Positions 41,983 through 56,290 of a stretch of DNA of 64,000 nt are shown here, piece after piece; within the stretch, counting starts at the first letter, position 1; each line of letters starts with the position of its first letter. The DNA lies in NCBI RefSeq assembly GCF_000828475.1, contig NZ_AP014648.1, positions 2,615,400-2,679,399 on the forward strand, given 5' to 3'. The position numbers were made by a program, and so were the translations under genes. Under the pieces are notes generated by a model, which was not told where the DNA came from, did not search any database, and was given only the letters and a program-made list of their open reading frames with translations. Source of the stretch: Methyloceanibacter caenitepidi (GTDB taxonomy: Bacteria; Pseudomonadota; Alphaproteobacteria; Rhizobiales; Methyloligellaceae).

Positions 41983-43563
41983 CTAACGCCGGCGCTGGCC
42001 TCCGAGCGCGTTCCGCCTAATCGCGTCTTCCAGCACGCGCGTCGCCATGGGCACCACCGCGCGCACCACGGACTTGCCGAGCGCCGTCCAGAAGCCGTCG
42101 CCGCGCGATCCGCCGGACGATTTCGTGGTGGTCTTGGACTTCTCCTCCGCAGCTTCCGCCTCGGCCGCGGCCTTGGCCCGCTCCTCTGTCCGCTTCTGAA
42201 GGATTTCGTGAGCGGATTCCCGGTCGATCGACTCATCGTATTTGCCGGCGACCGGGTCCTTCTCCATGAGCGCTTTACGCTCGTCCTTCGTGATCGGCCC
42301 CACTTGCGAGGACGGCGGCTTGACGTAGGTGTGCTGGACGATGCTCGGCTGGCCCTTCTCGTCGAGCGTCGAGACCAGCGCCTCGCCGATGCCCATGGAC
42401 ATGATCATCTGCTCGGTATCGAGATCTGGGTTCGGACGGAAAGTCTCGGCCGCGGACTTCACCGCTTTTTGCTCGGCGGGCGTAAAGGCGCGCAAGGCAT
42501 GCTGCACGCGATTGCCGAGCTGGCGCGAGACCGTGTCGGGCACGTCGCGCGGGTTCTGCGTCACGAAATAAACGCCGACGCCCTTCGAGCGGATCAGGCG
42601 CACCACCTGCTCGACCTTCTCGAGCAGCGCCTTCGGCGCGTCGCGGAACAGCAGATGAGCCTCGTCGAAGAAGAAGACGAGCTTCGGTTTCTCGGGGTCG
42701 CCGATTTCGGGGAGTTCCTCGAACAGTTCCGACAGCAGGAACAGCAGGAAGGTCGCGTAGAGCCGCGGGCTCTGCATCAGCTTGTCGGCAGCCAGCACAC
42801 CGATATAGCCGCGCCCCTCGTCGTCGGTCCGCATCAGATCCTTGCCCACGTCGAGCGCGGGCTCGCCGAAGAAGTGATTGCCGCCCTGCTGTTCCAGCAC
42901 GAGCAGCTGCCGCTGAATGGCGCCGATCGAGCGCTTGCCCACATTGCCATAGCGCGTGGTGAGCTCGTTCGCCCGCGCCGCGAGGTCCTCCAGGAGCGAT
43001 TGCAGATCCTTGAGGTCGAGCAGCGGCAGCTTTTCCTCGTCGGCGATGCGGAAGGCGATGTTCAAAACGCCTTCCTGCGCATCGCTGAGATCCATCAGCC
43101 GCGACAGCATCAGCGGGCCGAGTTCCGACACGGTCGTGCGCACCGGATGCCCCTGTTCGCCGAACAGATCCCAGAAGATCACGGGATGGGCGGTGAACTT
43201 CACGTCGTAGCCGATCATGGCCGCGCGTTCCTTGATCCAGCCCTTCTCCTTGCCCATGGCCGCGACGCCGGACAGATCGCCCTTCACGTCGGCGCAGAAC
43301 ACCGGCACGCCCGCGTCGGAGAAGCTCTCCGCGAGCCCCTGCAGGGTGACGGTCTTACCTGTGCCGGTGGCGCCAGTGATGAGGCCGTGCCGGTTGGCGA
43401 GTTTCAGGAGAATGTATTCGGGCTTGGTGCTCTTGCCGATGAACACCCAATCGTCGGGGATCTCGATCGGCTCCACGACGGCAGTCTCGGTCTCCGCCGC
43501 CTCTGCCGTCTTGCCGTCCTCGGTCGCTGCGTCCTTCACGGAAGCTTTCGTCCGCCTCGCCAT
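41983..43563 (-). CDS. HerA-like ATPase (DUF853 family)
   Basis: 526 residues from ATG 43563 ([20 protein letters not shown]); GGAG lies before it and the longer frame is not conserved. The P-loop is [15 protein letters not shown] (64-71 GxxxxGKT), with a Walker B-like [12 protein letters not shown] and an arginine-finger region [12 protein letters not shown]-like ([19 protein letters not shown]). A C-terminal coiled, charged region (about 455-500) and a basic end follow. It is a predicted DNA- or protein-pumping ATPase of unknown role. Confidence 0.88.
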   Translation of the reverse strand: MARRTKASVKDAATEDGKTAEAAETETAVVEPIEIPDDWVFIGKSTKPEYILLKLANRHGLITGATGTGKTVTLQGLAESFSDAGVPVFCADVKGDLSGVAAMGKEKGWIKERAAMIGYDVKFTAHPVIFWDLFGEQGHPVRTTVSELGPLMLSRLMDLSDAQEGVLNIAFRIADEEKLPLLDLKDLQSLLEDLAARANELTTRYGNVGKRSIGAIQRQLLVLEQQGGNHFFGEPALDVGKDLMRTDDEGRGYIGVLAADKLMQSPRLYATFLLFLLSELFEELPEIGDPEKPKLVFFFDEAHLLFRDAPKALLEKVEQVVRLIRSKGVGVYFVTQNPRDVPDTVSRQLGNRVQHALRAFTPAEQKAVKSAAETFRPNPDLDTEQMIMSMGIGEALVSTLDEKGQPSIVQHTYVKPPSSQVGPITKDERKALMEKDPVAGKYDESIDRESAHEILQKRTEERAKAAAEAEAAEEKSKTTTKSSGGSRGDGFWTALGKSVVRAVVPMATRVLEDAIRRNALGGQRRR

Positions 43564-43749
43564 CCCCCGAACTCCTTCAATCGCCCAAATCTGCCGTTGC
43601 GGCACTCTAGCCGCCGCGCGCGCCCGACGCCAACAGGAGCGCGCGCCGCCGGACCAAGTTCGCCACCCCCACTGGTTGCTCGTCCGTGGGTTTCTTGCCG
43701 CGCTGGCTTCTGCTAGGAGAAAATCCAGAACCAATCTAGGCTTACACGC

Positions 43750-45585
43750 ATGTCAGACCTGTCACTCGTATCCGCCTTTCCGAAGGCCGAAGATTCCGCA
43801 TGGAAAGAGCTCGTTGAGAAAGCGCTGAAGGGCGCTCCGTTTTCCATTCTGGAATCAAAGACCTACGATGGCTCCGTTATCGAGCCGCTCTATCCGCCTG
43901 CCGAAGACGGGGCGGTCGTTCCGGGCCGCGATCCGGGCACGCCCTGGGAAATCACCCAGCGCATCGACATCACGGATCCCGGCACCGCGAACGGCCAGAT
44001 TCTCGAGGATCTTAACAACGGAGCTTCGGGCATCGCGCTCGTGTTTCAGGGTGCCGTCGGCGAATGCGGCTATGCGCTGCCGGCGGAGGCTGACGCGATC
44101 GGCGCCGCGCTCGAAGGCGTGCACCTGGAATGGGGCGTCCCGCTCGAACTTCAGCTCGGCACCAATGCGGCGGCGGTGGCCAACATGGTCGCCGATCTGG
44201 TCGACTCCCGCGGCCTGCCCGCGAACCACACCAATATTCGCTTCGGCTTCGATCCCATCGGCGTACTCGCCGCCAAGGGCGCGACGGACGCCACCCCTGA
44301 GGATGTCGCCGCTCTCGCCAAAGATTTGTCCGCGCGCGGTTTCAAAGGCCGCTTCGCCGCCGCCGACGGCCGTCCCGTCCATGAGGCCGGCGGCACCGAG
44401 GCGCAGGAGCTGGCCTTCGCGCTGGCGTCTGCGATTTGCTACCTGCGCGCCTTCGAGGCGGCGGGCATTCCGTTGGATGAGGCGCGGCGGATGATCTTCT
44501 TCCGCCTGGCTGCCGACCAGAACCAGTTCCTGACCACCGCCAAGTTCCGCGCCTTGCGCAAGCTGTGGTCGCGCGTCGAGGAAGCCTGCGGGCTGACGCC
44601 CGAGCCCGCTTTCGTCACCGGCGAAACCGCGTGGCGCATGATGACCAAGCGCCACGCGCAAGGAAACATCGTGCGCGGGACCATCGCCACGCTGGCCGCC
44701 GCCGTGGGCGGGGCCAACGCCGTGACCGTGCTGCCCTACACCGCAGCCCTCGGCCTGCCGGAGGCCTTCGGCCGCCGCGTGGCCCGCAATACGCAGAGTG
44801 TGCTGCTGGAAGAGTCGAACCTCTATCGCGTGGCCGATCCTGCCGCCGGTTCCGGCGCGCTGGAAGCGCTGACGAGCGAGCTGTGTGCCAAGGCCTGGCG
44901 CCTGTTCCAGAAGTTCGACGAAGCCGGCGGCGTGCTCGCGGTCCTCGAAAGCGGTCTCTTCCAAGAGGCCGTCGCCGAGACCCGCGACGCCCGCGAGAAG
45001 GCCATGGCGCAACGCAAAGACTCGCTGATCGGCACGTCTGAGTTCCCCGATCTCGGCGAGGACGATCTGGCCGTCATGGATGTCGCACCGGCCCCGGCCG
45101 AGACCGGCGCGCAAGAAGTGACGCCGCTCAAGCCCATGCGTCTCGGCGAGCCGTTCGAAGCCTTGCGTGACCGCAGCGACGCCGTGCTGGCGAAGACCGG
45201 CGCGCGCCCGAAGATCTTCCTGGCCTGTCTTGGGCGTCCGGCCGATTTCAACACGCGCGCGTCCTTCGCCAAGAGCCTGTTCGAAGCAGGCGGCATCGAG
45301 GCCATCGCCGCGTCGTCCGAGAAGACGCTTCCCGAGACGATCGAAGGCTTCCGGGAATCGGGCGCCTCGCTCGCCTGCCTGTGCTCCTCGGACAAGGTCT
45401 ATGCGGAGCACGGCGCCGAAGCCGCGAAGGCGCTGAAAGACGCCGGCGCCGCCCATGTCTATCTCGCCGGGAAGCCCGGCGATATCGAAGCCGCGCTGCG
45501 GGACGCAGGCGTCGAAAGCTTCGTCGCGGCAGGCGGCAACGCGCTGGAAACACTGACTGGCGCCTACGAACATTTGGGGGCTTAA
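43750..45585 (+). CDS. mutA: methylmalonyl-CoA mutase small (beta) subunit
   Basis: 611 residues, [20 protein letters not shown]. Domain layout as in MutA: a catalytically inactive TIM barrel (for example [20 protein letters not shown] and [20 protein letters not shown]) and a C-terminal B12-domain-like fold lacking the DxHxxG cobalamin motif ([20 protein letters not shown]). It pairs with MutB to interconvert methylmalonyl-CoA and succinyl-CoA. Its TAA is followed at once by the mutB GTG. Confidence 0.93.
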   Translation: MSDLSLVSAFPKAEDSAWKELVEKALKGAPFSILESKTYDGSVIEPLYPPAEDGAVVPGRDPGTPWEITQRIDITDPGTANGQILEDLNNGASGIALVFQGAVGECGYALPAEADAIGAALEGVHLEWGVPLELQLGTNAAAVANMVADLVDSRGLPANHTNIRFGFDPIGVLAAKGATDATPEDVAALAKDLSARGFKGRFAAADGRPVHEAGGTEAQELAFALASAICYLRAFEAAGIPLDEARRMIFFRLAADQNQFLTTAKFRALRKLWSRVEEACGLTPEPAFVTGETAWRMMTKRHAQGNIVRGTIATLAAAVGGANAVTVLPYTAALGLPEAFGRRVARNTQSVLLEESNLYRVADPAAGSGALEALTSELCAKAWRLFQKFDEAGGVLAVLESGLFQEAVAETRDAREKAMAQRKDSLIGTSEFPDLGEDDLAVMDVAPAPAETGAQEVTPLKPMRLGEPFEALRDRSDAVLAKTGARPKIFLACLGRPADFNTRASFAKSLFEAGGIEAIAASSEKTLPETIEGFRESGASLACLCSSDKVYAEHGAEAAKALKDAGAAHVYLAGKPGDIEAALRDAGVESFVAAGGNALETLTGAYEHLGA

Positions 45586-47736
<2,151 letters not shown>

Positions 47737-48771
47737 ATGACGGCCAAAGCTTCAAGCAGCCCGGGCGCCGTGACCGCCAAACCCCAGCAAAGCGTTGACG
47801 AGATCGCAGATGCTGTCCGCAAAGGCGACAGGGTGGCGCTGGGCCGCGCCATTACGCTGATCGAGAGCACGCGGCCCGAGGATCAGGTCCGCGCGCGGGA
47901 ACTGCTGAAGACCCTGATGGCCGACACTGGCAGAGCAATCCGTATCGGCATCAGCGGGCCACCCGGCGCAGGAAAGTCCACGCTCATCGATCAGTTCGGC
48001 CTCAACCTGATTGCAGCAGGTCATAAGGTGGCCGTGCTCGCGGTCGATCCCACCTCGTCGCGCACAGGCGGCTCCATTCTTGGCGACAAGACCCGCATGG
48101 GACGGCTCGCCTCGGAGACGAATGCCTTCATTCGCCCCTCCCCGGCCGGCACCAGCCTCGGCGGCGTGACAAAGACGACCCGCGAGACCATCGCCATCGC
48201 CGAGGCGGCCGGCTTCGACGTGGTTCTGGTCGAGACGGTCGGCGTCGGCCAGTCGGAGACCGCGGTGTCCAACATGGTCGACGTGTTCGTGGTCGTGGCC
48301 ATTCCGGGCGCGGGCGACGAACTGCAAGGCATCAAGCGCGGCCTCCTGGAGCTCGCCGACATCATCGCCGTCAACAAAGCCGACAGCGACAACGTGGAGC
48401 GCGCGAACCGCGCGGCCACGGAGTATCGCGCGGCGCTGCACATCCTTGCCTCCGGCAACACCGCCTGGCAGCCGGCCGTGCTCACCATGTCCGCGCGGGA
48501 CAACACCGGCCTCGATACGCTGTGGGAGAAGATCGGAGAGTGCCGCCGCTCCTTGTCGGAAGCCGGGGTCCTCGACGACCGGCGCGCCGAACAAGCCGCC
48601 ACCTGGATGCGCGAGATCTTCGAACAGCGCCTCCTCGCCGCCTTCAAGGGCGGACGCCGCGCCGCGCGCGAATATCAGGACATCGAGGACCAGGTGCGCG
48701 CGGGCACGATGAGCCCGGCCGACGGGGCCGATGCGCTCGCCAAGCTTGTCGGGCTCAAGGATCCCGAGTAG
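47737..48771 (+). CDS. meaB: methylmalonyl-CoA mutase-associated GTPase MeaB
   Basis: 344 residues. G1 loop GISGPPGAGKSTLIDQFG (72-89), VETVGVGQSETAVSNMVD (G3 area) and VNKADSDN (G4 NKxD). MeaB is a chaperone GTPase that loads and protects the cobalamin cofactor of MutAB. Its ATG directly follows the mutB TAG. Presence next to mutAB makes the metabolic assignment firm. Confidence 0.96.
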   Translation: MTAKASSSPGAVTAKPQQSVDEIADAVRKGDRVALGRAITLIESTRPEDQVRARELLKTLMADTGRAIRIGISGPPGAGKSTLIDQFGLNLIAAGHKVAVLAVDPTSSRTGGSILGDKTRMGRLASETNAFIRPSPAGTSLGGVTKTTRETIAIAEAAGFDVVLVETVGVGQSETAVSNMVDVFVVVAIPGAGDELQGIKRGLLELADIIAVNKADSDNVERANRAATEYRAALHILASGNTAWQPAVLTMSARDNTGLDTLWEKIGECRRSLSEAGVLDDRRAEQAATWMREIFEQRLLAAFKGGRRAAREYQDIEDQVRAGTMSPADGADALAKLVGLKDPE

Positions 48772-48853
48772 CCGCAGACGGGCCTTCCGCTCGGGTCAAC
48801 CACAAGTCCGATAAGCCCTTCCCTCTTTCGCAAAGCGGGGCTAAGCCAGAGCT

Positions 48854-49534
48854 ATGGCAGACGTTTCGTCCGACCCCATGGCACACGATTCGGCCAGACC
48901 ACGCGTCCTCGTCACGGGCTTTGGCCCGTTTCCCGGCGTCGCCGAAAACCCGTCCGGCTGGATCGCCGAACGGGTCGCCGCAACCGCACCCCCCACCGAC
49001 TGCATGCTCTATCGCGCGGTTTTGCCGACCGAATGGACGGCCGTCGCCAGCCGCGCCGCTTATTTCCACCAGGCCATCCGGCCGCGCCTCATGATCCATT
49101 TCGGCGTCCAGACCGAGGCGACGGAAATTCAGCTGGAGTGCAAGGCCCATAACCAGACCGAGCAGCGCCCGGACGCCGCCGGCGCCCATCCCGGGCGCTC
49201 TGACGTGATTACCGGGTGCAGCGACACGCTCGAGACTTGGCTGCCCGTCGATGCGCTCGCCGCGCGGCTGCAAGCCGAGAACTTCCCGGCATCCGTCTCT
49301 CAGTCCTGCGGCCGCTATCTCTGCAACGATCTCTATTTCCGGTCGCTCCATTGGGCGGAGCAGAACGGCAGCGACGCGCTCTTCGTGCACATCCCGCAAC
49401 CCCATGTCCTCAGCCTACACTCCCTGCTGCAGGCAGCGGAGATGATCCTGCAGGAGGCGCTGCAAGCGGTGCAGCTGCAGAGCAAGTTCGAGGCGGGGCC
49501 GCTGGGCACGCCACCCCCGACGGACATGCCATGA
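48854..49534 (+). CDS. pcp: pyroglutamyl-peptidase I-like cysteine peptidase (C15)
   Basis: 226 residues. RVLVTGFGPFPGVAENPSGW is the typical N-terminus. Catalytic residues by alignment to the family: Glu95 (EIQLECKAHN), Cys157 (SCGRYLCNDLYF) and His179 (FVHIPQPHV). It would remove N-terminal pyroglutamate from peptides. Start ATG 48854 or 48878 (MAHDSARP). Its stop overlaps the ATG of the next gene (ATGA, 49531-49534). Confidence 0.9.
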   Translation: MADVSSDPMAHDSARPRVLVTGFGPFPGVAENPSGWIAERVAATAPPTDCMLYRAVLPTEWTAVASRAAYFHQAIRPRLMIHFGVQTEATEIQLECKAHNQTEQRPDAAGAHPGRSDVITGCSDTLETWLPVDALAARLQAENFPASVSQSCGRYLCNDLYFRSLHWAEQNGSDALFVHIPQPHVLSLHSLLQAAEMILQEALQAVQLQSKFEAGPLGTPPPTDMP

Positions 49535-50907
49535 CCAAGTCCGGCAAGCCCGCCGCCCCCGGCGGCGCACCTCAGATCGGACGGCGGGACGCGCTGCTGG
49601 CGGGCCTCGGCACGGGTGTTGGCGCCGGACTCGGCATGATGGGCCCGCACACGGCGCTGGCATTCGACGGCACCAGCAGCCGCGGCATCGTCCCGGCGGG
49701 CGGCGCGGTCTCGCAAACCGCGACGCTGCAACAAGCCCTCAACGAGGCGGCCGCCAACGGCGAACCGCTGTTCCTGCCCGCGGGCACCTACAAGACCGGC
49801 ACGTTGACGCTGAAGGCCGGCACCCATGTGCAGGGCGTTCCGGGACGGACGATCCTGAAATCGGACGGCGTGCCGATCTTCGTCGTCGAGGACGCGGACA
49901 ATGTGCGCCTGTCGGGCCTGGTGCTCGATGGCGGCGGCGCACCGCTCGCCGACGACGGCGCGCTGATGACGGCCACAGGTGCGACCGCGCTCGACGTCTC
50001 AGCCTGCCGCTTCCTCAACAGCGGTGCCGGCGGCATGACCCTGCGCAAATCCTCGGGCCGCATCTCGAACTGCACGTTCGGCAACATCACGAGCGCTGCC
50101 CTCTTCAGCGAAGACGCGGGCGGTCTCGAGATCAGCAGCAATCACATCCACGATTGCGGCGACAACGGCATCCTGGTCTGGCGCTCGGAAAAGGGCGAGG
50201 ACGGCACGCTCGTCACCGACAACCGCATCGAACGCATCGCGGCCAAGAGCGGCGGCAGCGGCCAGAACGGCAACGGCGTCAACGTGTTCCGGGCCGGGTC
50301 CGTGCTCGTAACGCAGAACCGTATCTCCGATTGCGCCTATTCGGCCATCCGCAGCAATGCGGGATCGAATTGCCAGATGGTCGCCAATTCCTGCTCGCGG
50401 CTCGGCGAAGTCGCGCTTTACGCCGAATTCGGATTCGAAGGCGCGCTGATCGCCAACAACATCGTGGATACCGCCGCCACCGGCATCTCCGTGACCAATT
50501 TCAACGAGGGCGGCCGGCTCGCCGTGGTCCAAGGCAACATCGTCCGTAATCTGTTCTTCCGGAAGACGGGCGAAGCCCGCGGCAGCGGCATCGCCGTCGA
50601 AGCCGACACGACGGTCACCGCGAACGTCGTGGAAGGCGCGCCGGCCTACGGCATCATTGTCGGCTGGGGCGACTACATGCGCGACGTGACCGTGACCGGG
50701 AACGTGGTGCGCAAGAGCCATATCGGGATCGGCGTCGCGGCGAGCGCCGGCGCGGGCGCGGCCCTCATCACCGACAACCTCATCGACGGCGCCCAGGACG
50801 GCGCCATCCGGGCGATGAAAGGTCCGACGCCGATCGGGCCGGACCTCGCCTTGGAAAGCGGGGTCGCCTACCCGAACCTCGCCGTCTACTCGAATGTCGC
50901 GCGCTAA
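49531..50907 (+). CDS. TIGR03808 family Tat-exported repetitive beta-helix protein
   Basis: 458 residues. The twin-arginine signal IGRRDALLAGLGTGVGAGLG (16-35) precedes a pectate-lyase-like right-handed beta-helix of repeats such as NCTFGNITSAALFS, SNHIHDCGDNGILV, TDNRIERIAAKS and TQNRISDCAYSAI. The RRDALLAG start and TATLQQALNEAAANGEPLFL agree with TIGR03808. Probably periplasmic; substrate unknown. Translationally coupled with pcp, and its stop overlaps the convergent lrp gene by 4 bp. Confidence 0.88.
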   Translation: MTKSGKPAAPGGAPQIGRRDALLAGLGTGVGAGLGMMGPHTALAFDGTSSRGIVPAGGAVSQTATLQQALNEAAANGEPLFLPAGTYKTGTLTLKAGTHVQGVPGRTILKSDGVPIFVVEDADNVRLSGLVLDGGGAPLADDGALMTATGATALDVSACRFLNSGAGGMTLRKSSGRISNCTFGNITSAALFSEDAGGLEISSNHIHDCGDNGILVWRSEKGEDGTLVTDNRIERIAAKSGGSGQNGNGVNVFRAGSVLVTQNRISDCAYSAIRSNAGSNCQMVANSCSRLGEVALYAEFGFEGALIANNIVDTAATGISVTNFNEGGRLAVVQGNIVRNLFFRKTGEARGSGIAVEADTTVTANVVEGAPAYGIIVGWGDYMRDVTVTGNVVRKSHIGIGVAASAGAGAALITDNLIDGAQDGAIRAMKGPTPIGPDLALESGVAYPNLAVYSNVAR

Positions 50908-51419
50908 TCAGCGTGCCCGTGCCGTTCAGGCTCCGCCGCTTGGGACATCAGCTCGGTCGGAACCCCCGGCGCTTGCTTGGATGTCCGGATCACGAGCGAG
51001 GTCTTGACGCTCTCCACGTTGGGCGCCGCCGTGAGCTCGTGAATGATGAAGTCCTGGAACATCGTCAGGTCCGGCGCCACGCAGCGCAGCAGAAAGTCGA
51101 TTTCGCCCGACAGCATGTGGCAATCGCGGACCACGGGGCTCGCGGCGACCCACTTCTCGAAGGCGATCAGATCCGCCTCGGCCTGGCTGTGAAGCTTGAT
51201 CATGGCGAAGGCGGAGACGTCGAAACCGAGCGCCCGATCGTTGAGCAGGACCGTGAAGCCCTTGATGATGCCCGCTTCTTCCAGCGCCCGGACACGCCGC
51301 AGGCAAGGCGGCGCCGAAATGCCCACTTTGCGCGCCAATTCGATGTTCGTGATCCGGCCATCGGCCTGCAATTCACGCAAGATCAGCCAATCCGTGGAAT
51401 CGAGGCGGGCGGCACGCAT
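50904..51419 (-). CDS. Lrp/AsnC family transcriptional regulator
   Basis: 171 residues. An N-terminal winged helix (DSTDWLILRELQADGRITNI, ISAPPCLRRVRALEEAGIIK) and a C-terminal RAM/ligand domain (MIKLHSQAEADLIAFEKWVA, HMLSGEIDFLLRCVAPD). It would be dimeric or octameric and respond to amino acids. It faces the ELM1-like gene across a region with two inverted repeats, as expected for a local regulator. Confidence 0.93.
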   Translation of the reverse strand: MRAARLDSTDWLILRELQADGRITNIELARKVGISAPPCLRRVRALEEAGIIKGFTVLLNDRALGFDVSAFAMIKLHSQAEADLIAFEKWVAASPVVRDCHMLSGEIDFLLRCVAPDLTMFQDFIIHELTAAPNVESVKTSLVIRTSKQAPGVPTELMSQAAEPERHGHAD

Positions 51420-51504
51420 CGGGCCCCATGCTCCCTAGACGATCGCGGGCCCATCGCGGTAGAAGGCGCGATGGCAGGTCACTGACGTTCAGTGGGGAAG
51501 TTTT

Positions 51505-51572
51505 GCATACTTTTATGCCTCCCACACAACGGAATCGAAAAGAATTTGAGCATTTCCCATTCTGGAAATTCT
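51505..51572. promoter_or_regulatory. candidate Lrp operators between lrp and ELM1-like gene
   Basis: Two inverted repeats: GCATA-CTTT-TATGC (51505-51518) and AGAATTT...AAATTCT (51541-51572). Both lie in the AT-rich divergent promoter region. Confidence 0.5.
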
Positions 51573-51596
51573 CGTGAGTAGGATTTAAGGAAGCCC

Positions 51597-53610
<2,014 letters not shown>

Positions 53611-53626
53611 CGGTCCTCGAGCGTCC

Positions 53627-55399
53627 TTAGAACCACACCGACGCGACGCCGAACAGGCTCTCGCCCGCCACTAGCCCCGCGGCCACGCTCAAGAGGAAGC
53701 GCGTGGCCCAGCGGGGCGCGGATTTGTGCGCGATGGCGGCGAGGCCCGCGCCCGCGAACAGCATCAGCGACGTGCTTGCCGGGATCACGAACGCGAGGCC
53801 CAGCGCGGCCCCGCTCGGCACGAAGACCAGGCGTTTGGGATCGAGCCGGCGCTCCAGCAGCGCCAGCACCACGCCGAGCACCCCGCCGACGGCCATGGCC
53901 CATAGCGCGGACGGCGCGATCCCGCCAAGCCCGTCGCTGAGGGCCTCGGCCACGGCTTTCCAAACGGCGACGGCGGGCGCCGGCCATTCCGGCGTGAAGA
54001 GCTGCGTGGCCGGGTCCGGGATCAGCATGAGGTAGACGAGGCTGCTGACGATGCTGCCGACGACGACCCCCGCGCACTGGGCCACGACCTGACGCGTGGG
54101 ATGCGCGCCGACCTCGTGGCCCGCGCGGAAATCGTTCAGGAGGTCCGCCGACTGCCCCGCCGACCCGCCGGCCACATTGGCGGTCATGAGATTGGTGATG
54201 GGCTGACCCGGCGCCATCACCCCGAACGTCAGCTGCGAAACCTTGCCGATCGCCCCGATGGGCGCGACCGACGTCTCCCCGACCACGCGCGCCGCCACCG
54301 TGGCCAGCACGAAGGCCACGGGGATGGACGCAAGCGCCATGGTCCAGTGCACATCGAACAGGATGACTTGCAGCACGATGGCAAGCGCCGCCGCGGCGGT
54401 AAACCCGGCGATCTGAAGCCGGCCGGTACTGGACCGCTGTCGGCCCGCGCGCCCGTGCCGGCCGTGCTTCGACGCCGCGAACAGCGAGGCGGCGAAGCTG
54501 GTGAGACTGGCCGCCACCATCACGGCGACGCCGGGCCACAGGAGCCAGCCGACCAGCGGCTCGAACCAGCTCACTTGGCTTGCCGAAACCTGAACGATGC
54601 CGTGATCGATCAAGGCGGGCCCGATCAGCCCCCAAGCGAGGAGCGCGCCGATCAGCAAGCCTAGCCCCGCCCGCAAGCCGATGATGCCGCCGAAGCCCAG
54701 CAGCAGCAGCGACGGGTCGAACACGAAGGTCAGCTTGGAGGCGGTCAGGGAGGGCCCCACCCTCGGGATCTGCCACACCAGCTTGTCGAGCACGTTGAAC
54801 AGGACGGCCCCAACAAGAGACGACATCAGAACCTTGACACGCGACATCGCCTCGTCCGCATGGGCGAACATGTCCCGCATGGTTTGCGCCGCCGCCATGC
54901 CGGCGGGAAACACGAGGTCCGACTGCTCGATCATGCGCGGCCGCAGGAACCAGCCGATCCAGACGCCGAGGAAGCTCACTGAGAACACCCAGACGATGAG
55001 AGGCAGCCAGGGCAGGTTCTCGCCCGTCATCGCAGCGAGTGCCGGGATGGGCGCGACGAGACCGCTCGAGGTGATGGCGGCGGCGGCCGAGGCCGTGGTT
55101 TGATTGATATTGCTTTCGAGCATGCCCCAAGCGGGGCGCCGCAGAAGCCGCGTCACAGGCGCCCAGAACGCGAAGGCGAGCAGCAAGGCGGTGATCGACA
55201 TGTTGAAAGCCCAGCCGATCTTCAGCCCTGAATAAACGTTGCAGGGGGCCAGCAGGGCGCCGAGGATCAGGCCGGTGGCCAGCGCCCTTGGCGTAAGCTC
55301 CCTCGGCGCAAGCTCTCTTGGCGTCATCCCCCGCTGTGAGGGAACGGCATCCGCCTTGGCTGACGAACCCGCCGTCGAGCTGTCGTGAATCCCCGCCAT
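53627..55399 (-). CDS. OPT family oligopeptide transporter
   Basis: 590 residues with about 14 hydrophobic segments. Family motifs: the TPRALATGLILGALLAPCNV start with YSGLKIGWAFNMSI, and FPAGMAAAQTMRDMFAH (the OPT 'AxAxT' region). Transport of peptides or metal chelates is typical; the substrate cannot be told. It converges on trxB with 16 bp between the ends. Confidence 0.92.
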   Translation of the reverse strand: MAGIHDSSTAGSSAKADAVPSQRGMTPRELAPRELTPRALATGLILGALLAPCNVYSGLKIGWAFNMSITALLLAFAFWAPVTRLLRRPAWGMLESNINQTTASAAAAITSSGLVAPIPALAAMTGENLPWLPLIVWVFSVSFLGVWIGWFLRPRMIEQSDLVFPAGMAAAQTMRDMFAHADEAMSRVKVLMSSLVGAVLFNVLDKLVWQIPRVGPSLTASKLTFVFDPSLLLLGFGGIIGLRAGLGLLIGALLAWGLIGPALIDHGIVQVSASQVSWFEPLVGWLLWPGVAVMVAASLTSFAASLFAASKHGRHGRAGRQRSSTGRLQIAGFTAAAALAIVLQVILFDVHWTMALASIPVAFVLATVAARVVGETSVAPIGAIGKVSQLTFGVMAPGQPITNLMTANVAGGSAGQSADLLNDFRAGHEVGAHPTRQVVAQCAGVVVGSIVSSLVYLMLIPDPATQLFTPEWPAPAVAVWKAVAEALSDGLGGIAPSALWAMAVGGVLGVVLALLERRLDPKRLVFVPSGAALGLAFVIPASTSLMLFAGAGLAAIAHKSAPRWATRFLLSVAAGLVAGESLFGVASVWF

Positions 55400-55453
55400 T
55401 ACTTCAGCTAACTGCCACGATCGGATCGCCGCACCAAGCGAGAACTGGCCCGG

Positions 55454-55483
55454 AAGGCCCCAAAAGCGCGATTTTCGGGCCTT
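55454..55483. repeat. inverted repeat upstream of the OPT and phasin genes
   Basis: AAGGCCC-CAAAA-GCGCGA-TTTTC-GGGCCTT, nearly perfect over 12 bp per arm. It lies in the 218-bp divergent region, so it could be an operator or attenuator. Confidence 0.5.
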
Positions 55484-55617
55484 TGGCTGGATGGCCCGGC
55501 AAGCGTTCCTTAAGGCCCGTGCCGTAGCTTTCGTGGCCTAATATGCTGTATTCTATCTCCTGTATCGCGTTGGGCTCAGGGCCCTTTGAAGAAGAGAGCC
55601 GAGCTGAAAGGGAACCC

Positions 55618-56001
55618 ATGAATAAGAAGCAAATGTTCGAATTTCCAACAGACATGCGTGACTTGGCCGAGAAGAACGTCGAGCAAGCGCGCGTGGCTTA
55701 TGGCCAGTTCATGGAGTTCATGAGCCAAGCGATGAACGCCTGGTCCGCCTCCGGCGTGCCAGAGGCGAAGAATTTCAAAACCATCCAGGAACGTGCGATC
55801 GGCTTCGCCAAGGAAAACGCCGAGCGCTCGTTTGCGCTGGCGAGCGACATGGCCAAGGCCCACGATCTGCAGGAAGTCATGACGCTGCAGAGCCGCTACG
55901 TGCAAACGCAGATGCAGACCTTCGGCATCCAGGCCCAGCAATTGTCGTGGCTCATGGCCGATGCGCTGCAGAACATGCAGTCGGGACGCACGAAGCGTTA
56001 G
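55618..56001 (+). CDS. phasin family protein
   Basis: 127 residues, MNKKQMFEFPTDMRDLAEKN; ATG 55618 with AAAGGGA upstream. All-helical, with NVEQARVAYGQFMEFMSQAM and EVMTLQSRYVQTQMQTFGIQ, as in phasin_2 proteins that coat polyhydroxyalkanoate granules. Methylotrophs and rhizobia commonly carry several phasins. No PHA synthase gene is in the window, so the granule link is family inference. Confidence 0.87.
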   Translation: MNKKQMFEFPTDMRDLAEKNVEQARVAYGQFMEFMSQAMNAWSASGVPEAKNFKTIQERAIGFAKENAERSFALASDMAKAHDLQEVMTLQSRYVQTQMQTFGIQAQQLSWLMADALQNMQSGRTKR

Positions 56002-56290
56002 AGCGGCAACCAACGCAGCCGACGGCGCGGATGGGTCACCCACAACCCAAGGGTCCTACGTGCATGGCGCAATGGCCATGCGCGCGCTTTCGTGTGCGCA
56101 GGATTACGCGCACGAGACATCAAGCGCCGATTGCCAACCTGCGAATCCTCACGCTACAACGGCTGCCACGGGGAACGGAGCTTTGCTTGATAGGCTCGAG
56201 CGAAACGAGAACGCTCTGGCCGGAGGACACTCAAGGACGGTGGCTCGGGACGGCTCTCGCCCGGGGCGTCGTGAACGATGGAAGGCCCTG

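Noticed and set aside
43564-43749. A cobalamin riboswitch upstream of mutA
   Set aside because: The short intergenic region shows none of the conserved B12-box sequence and is too short for the full structure.
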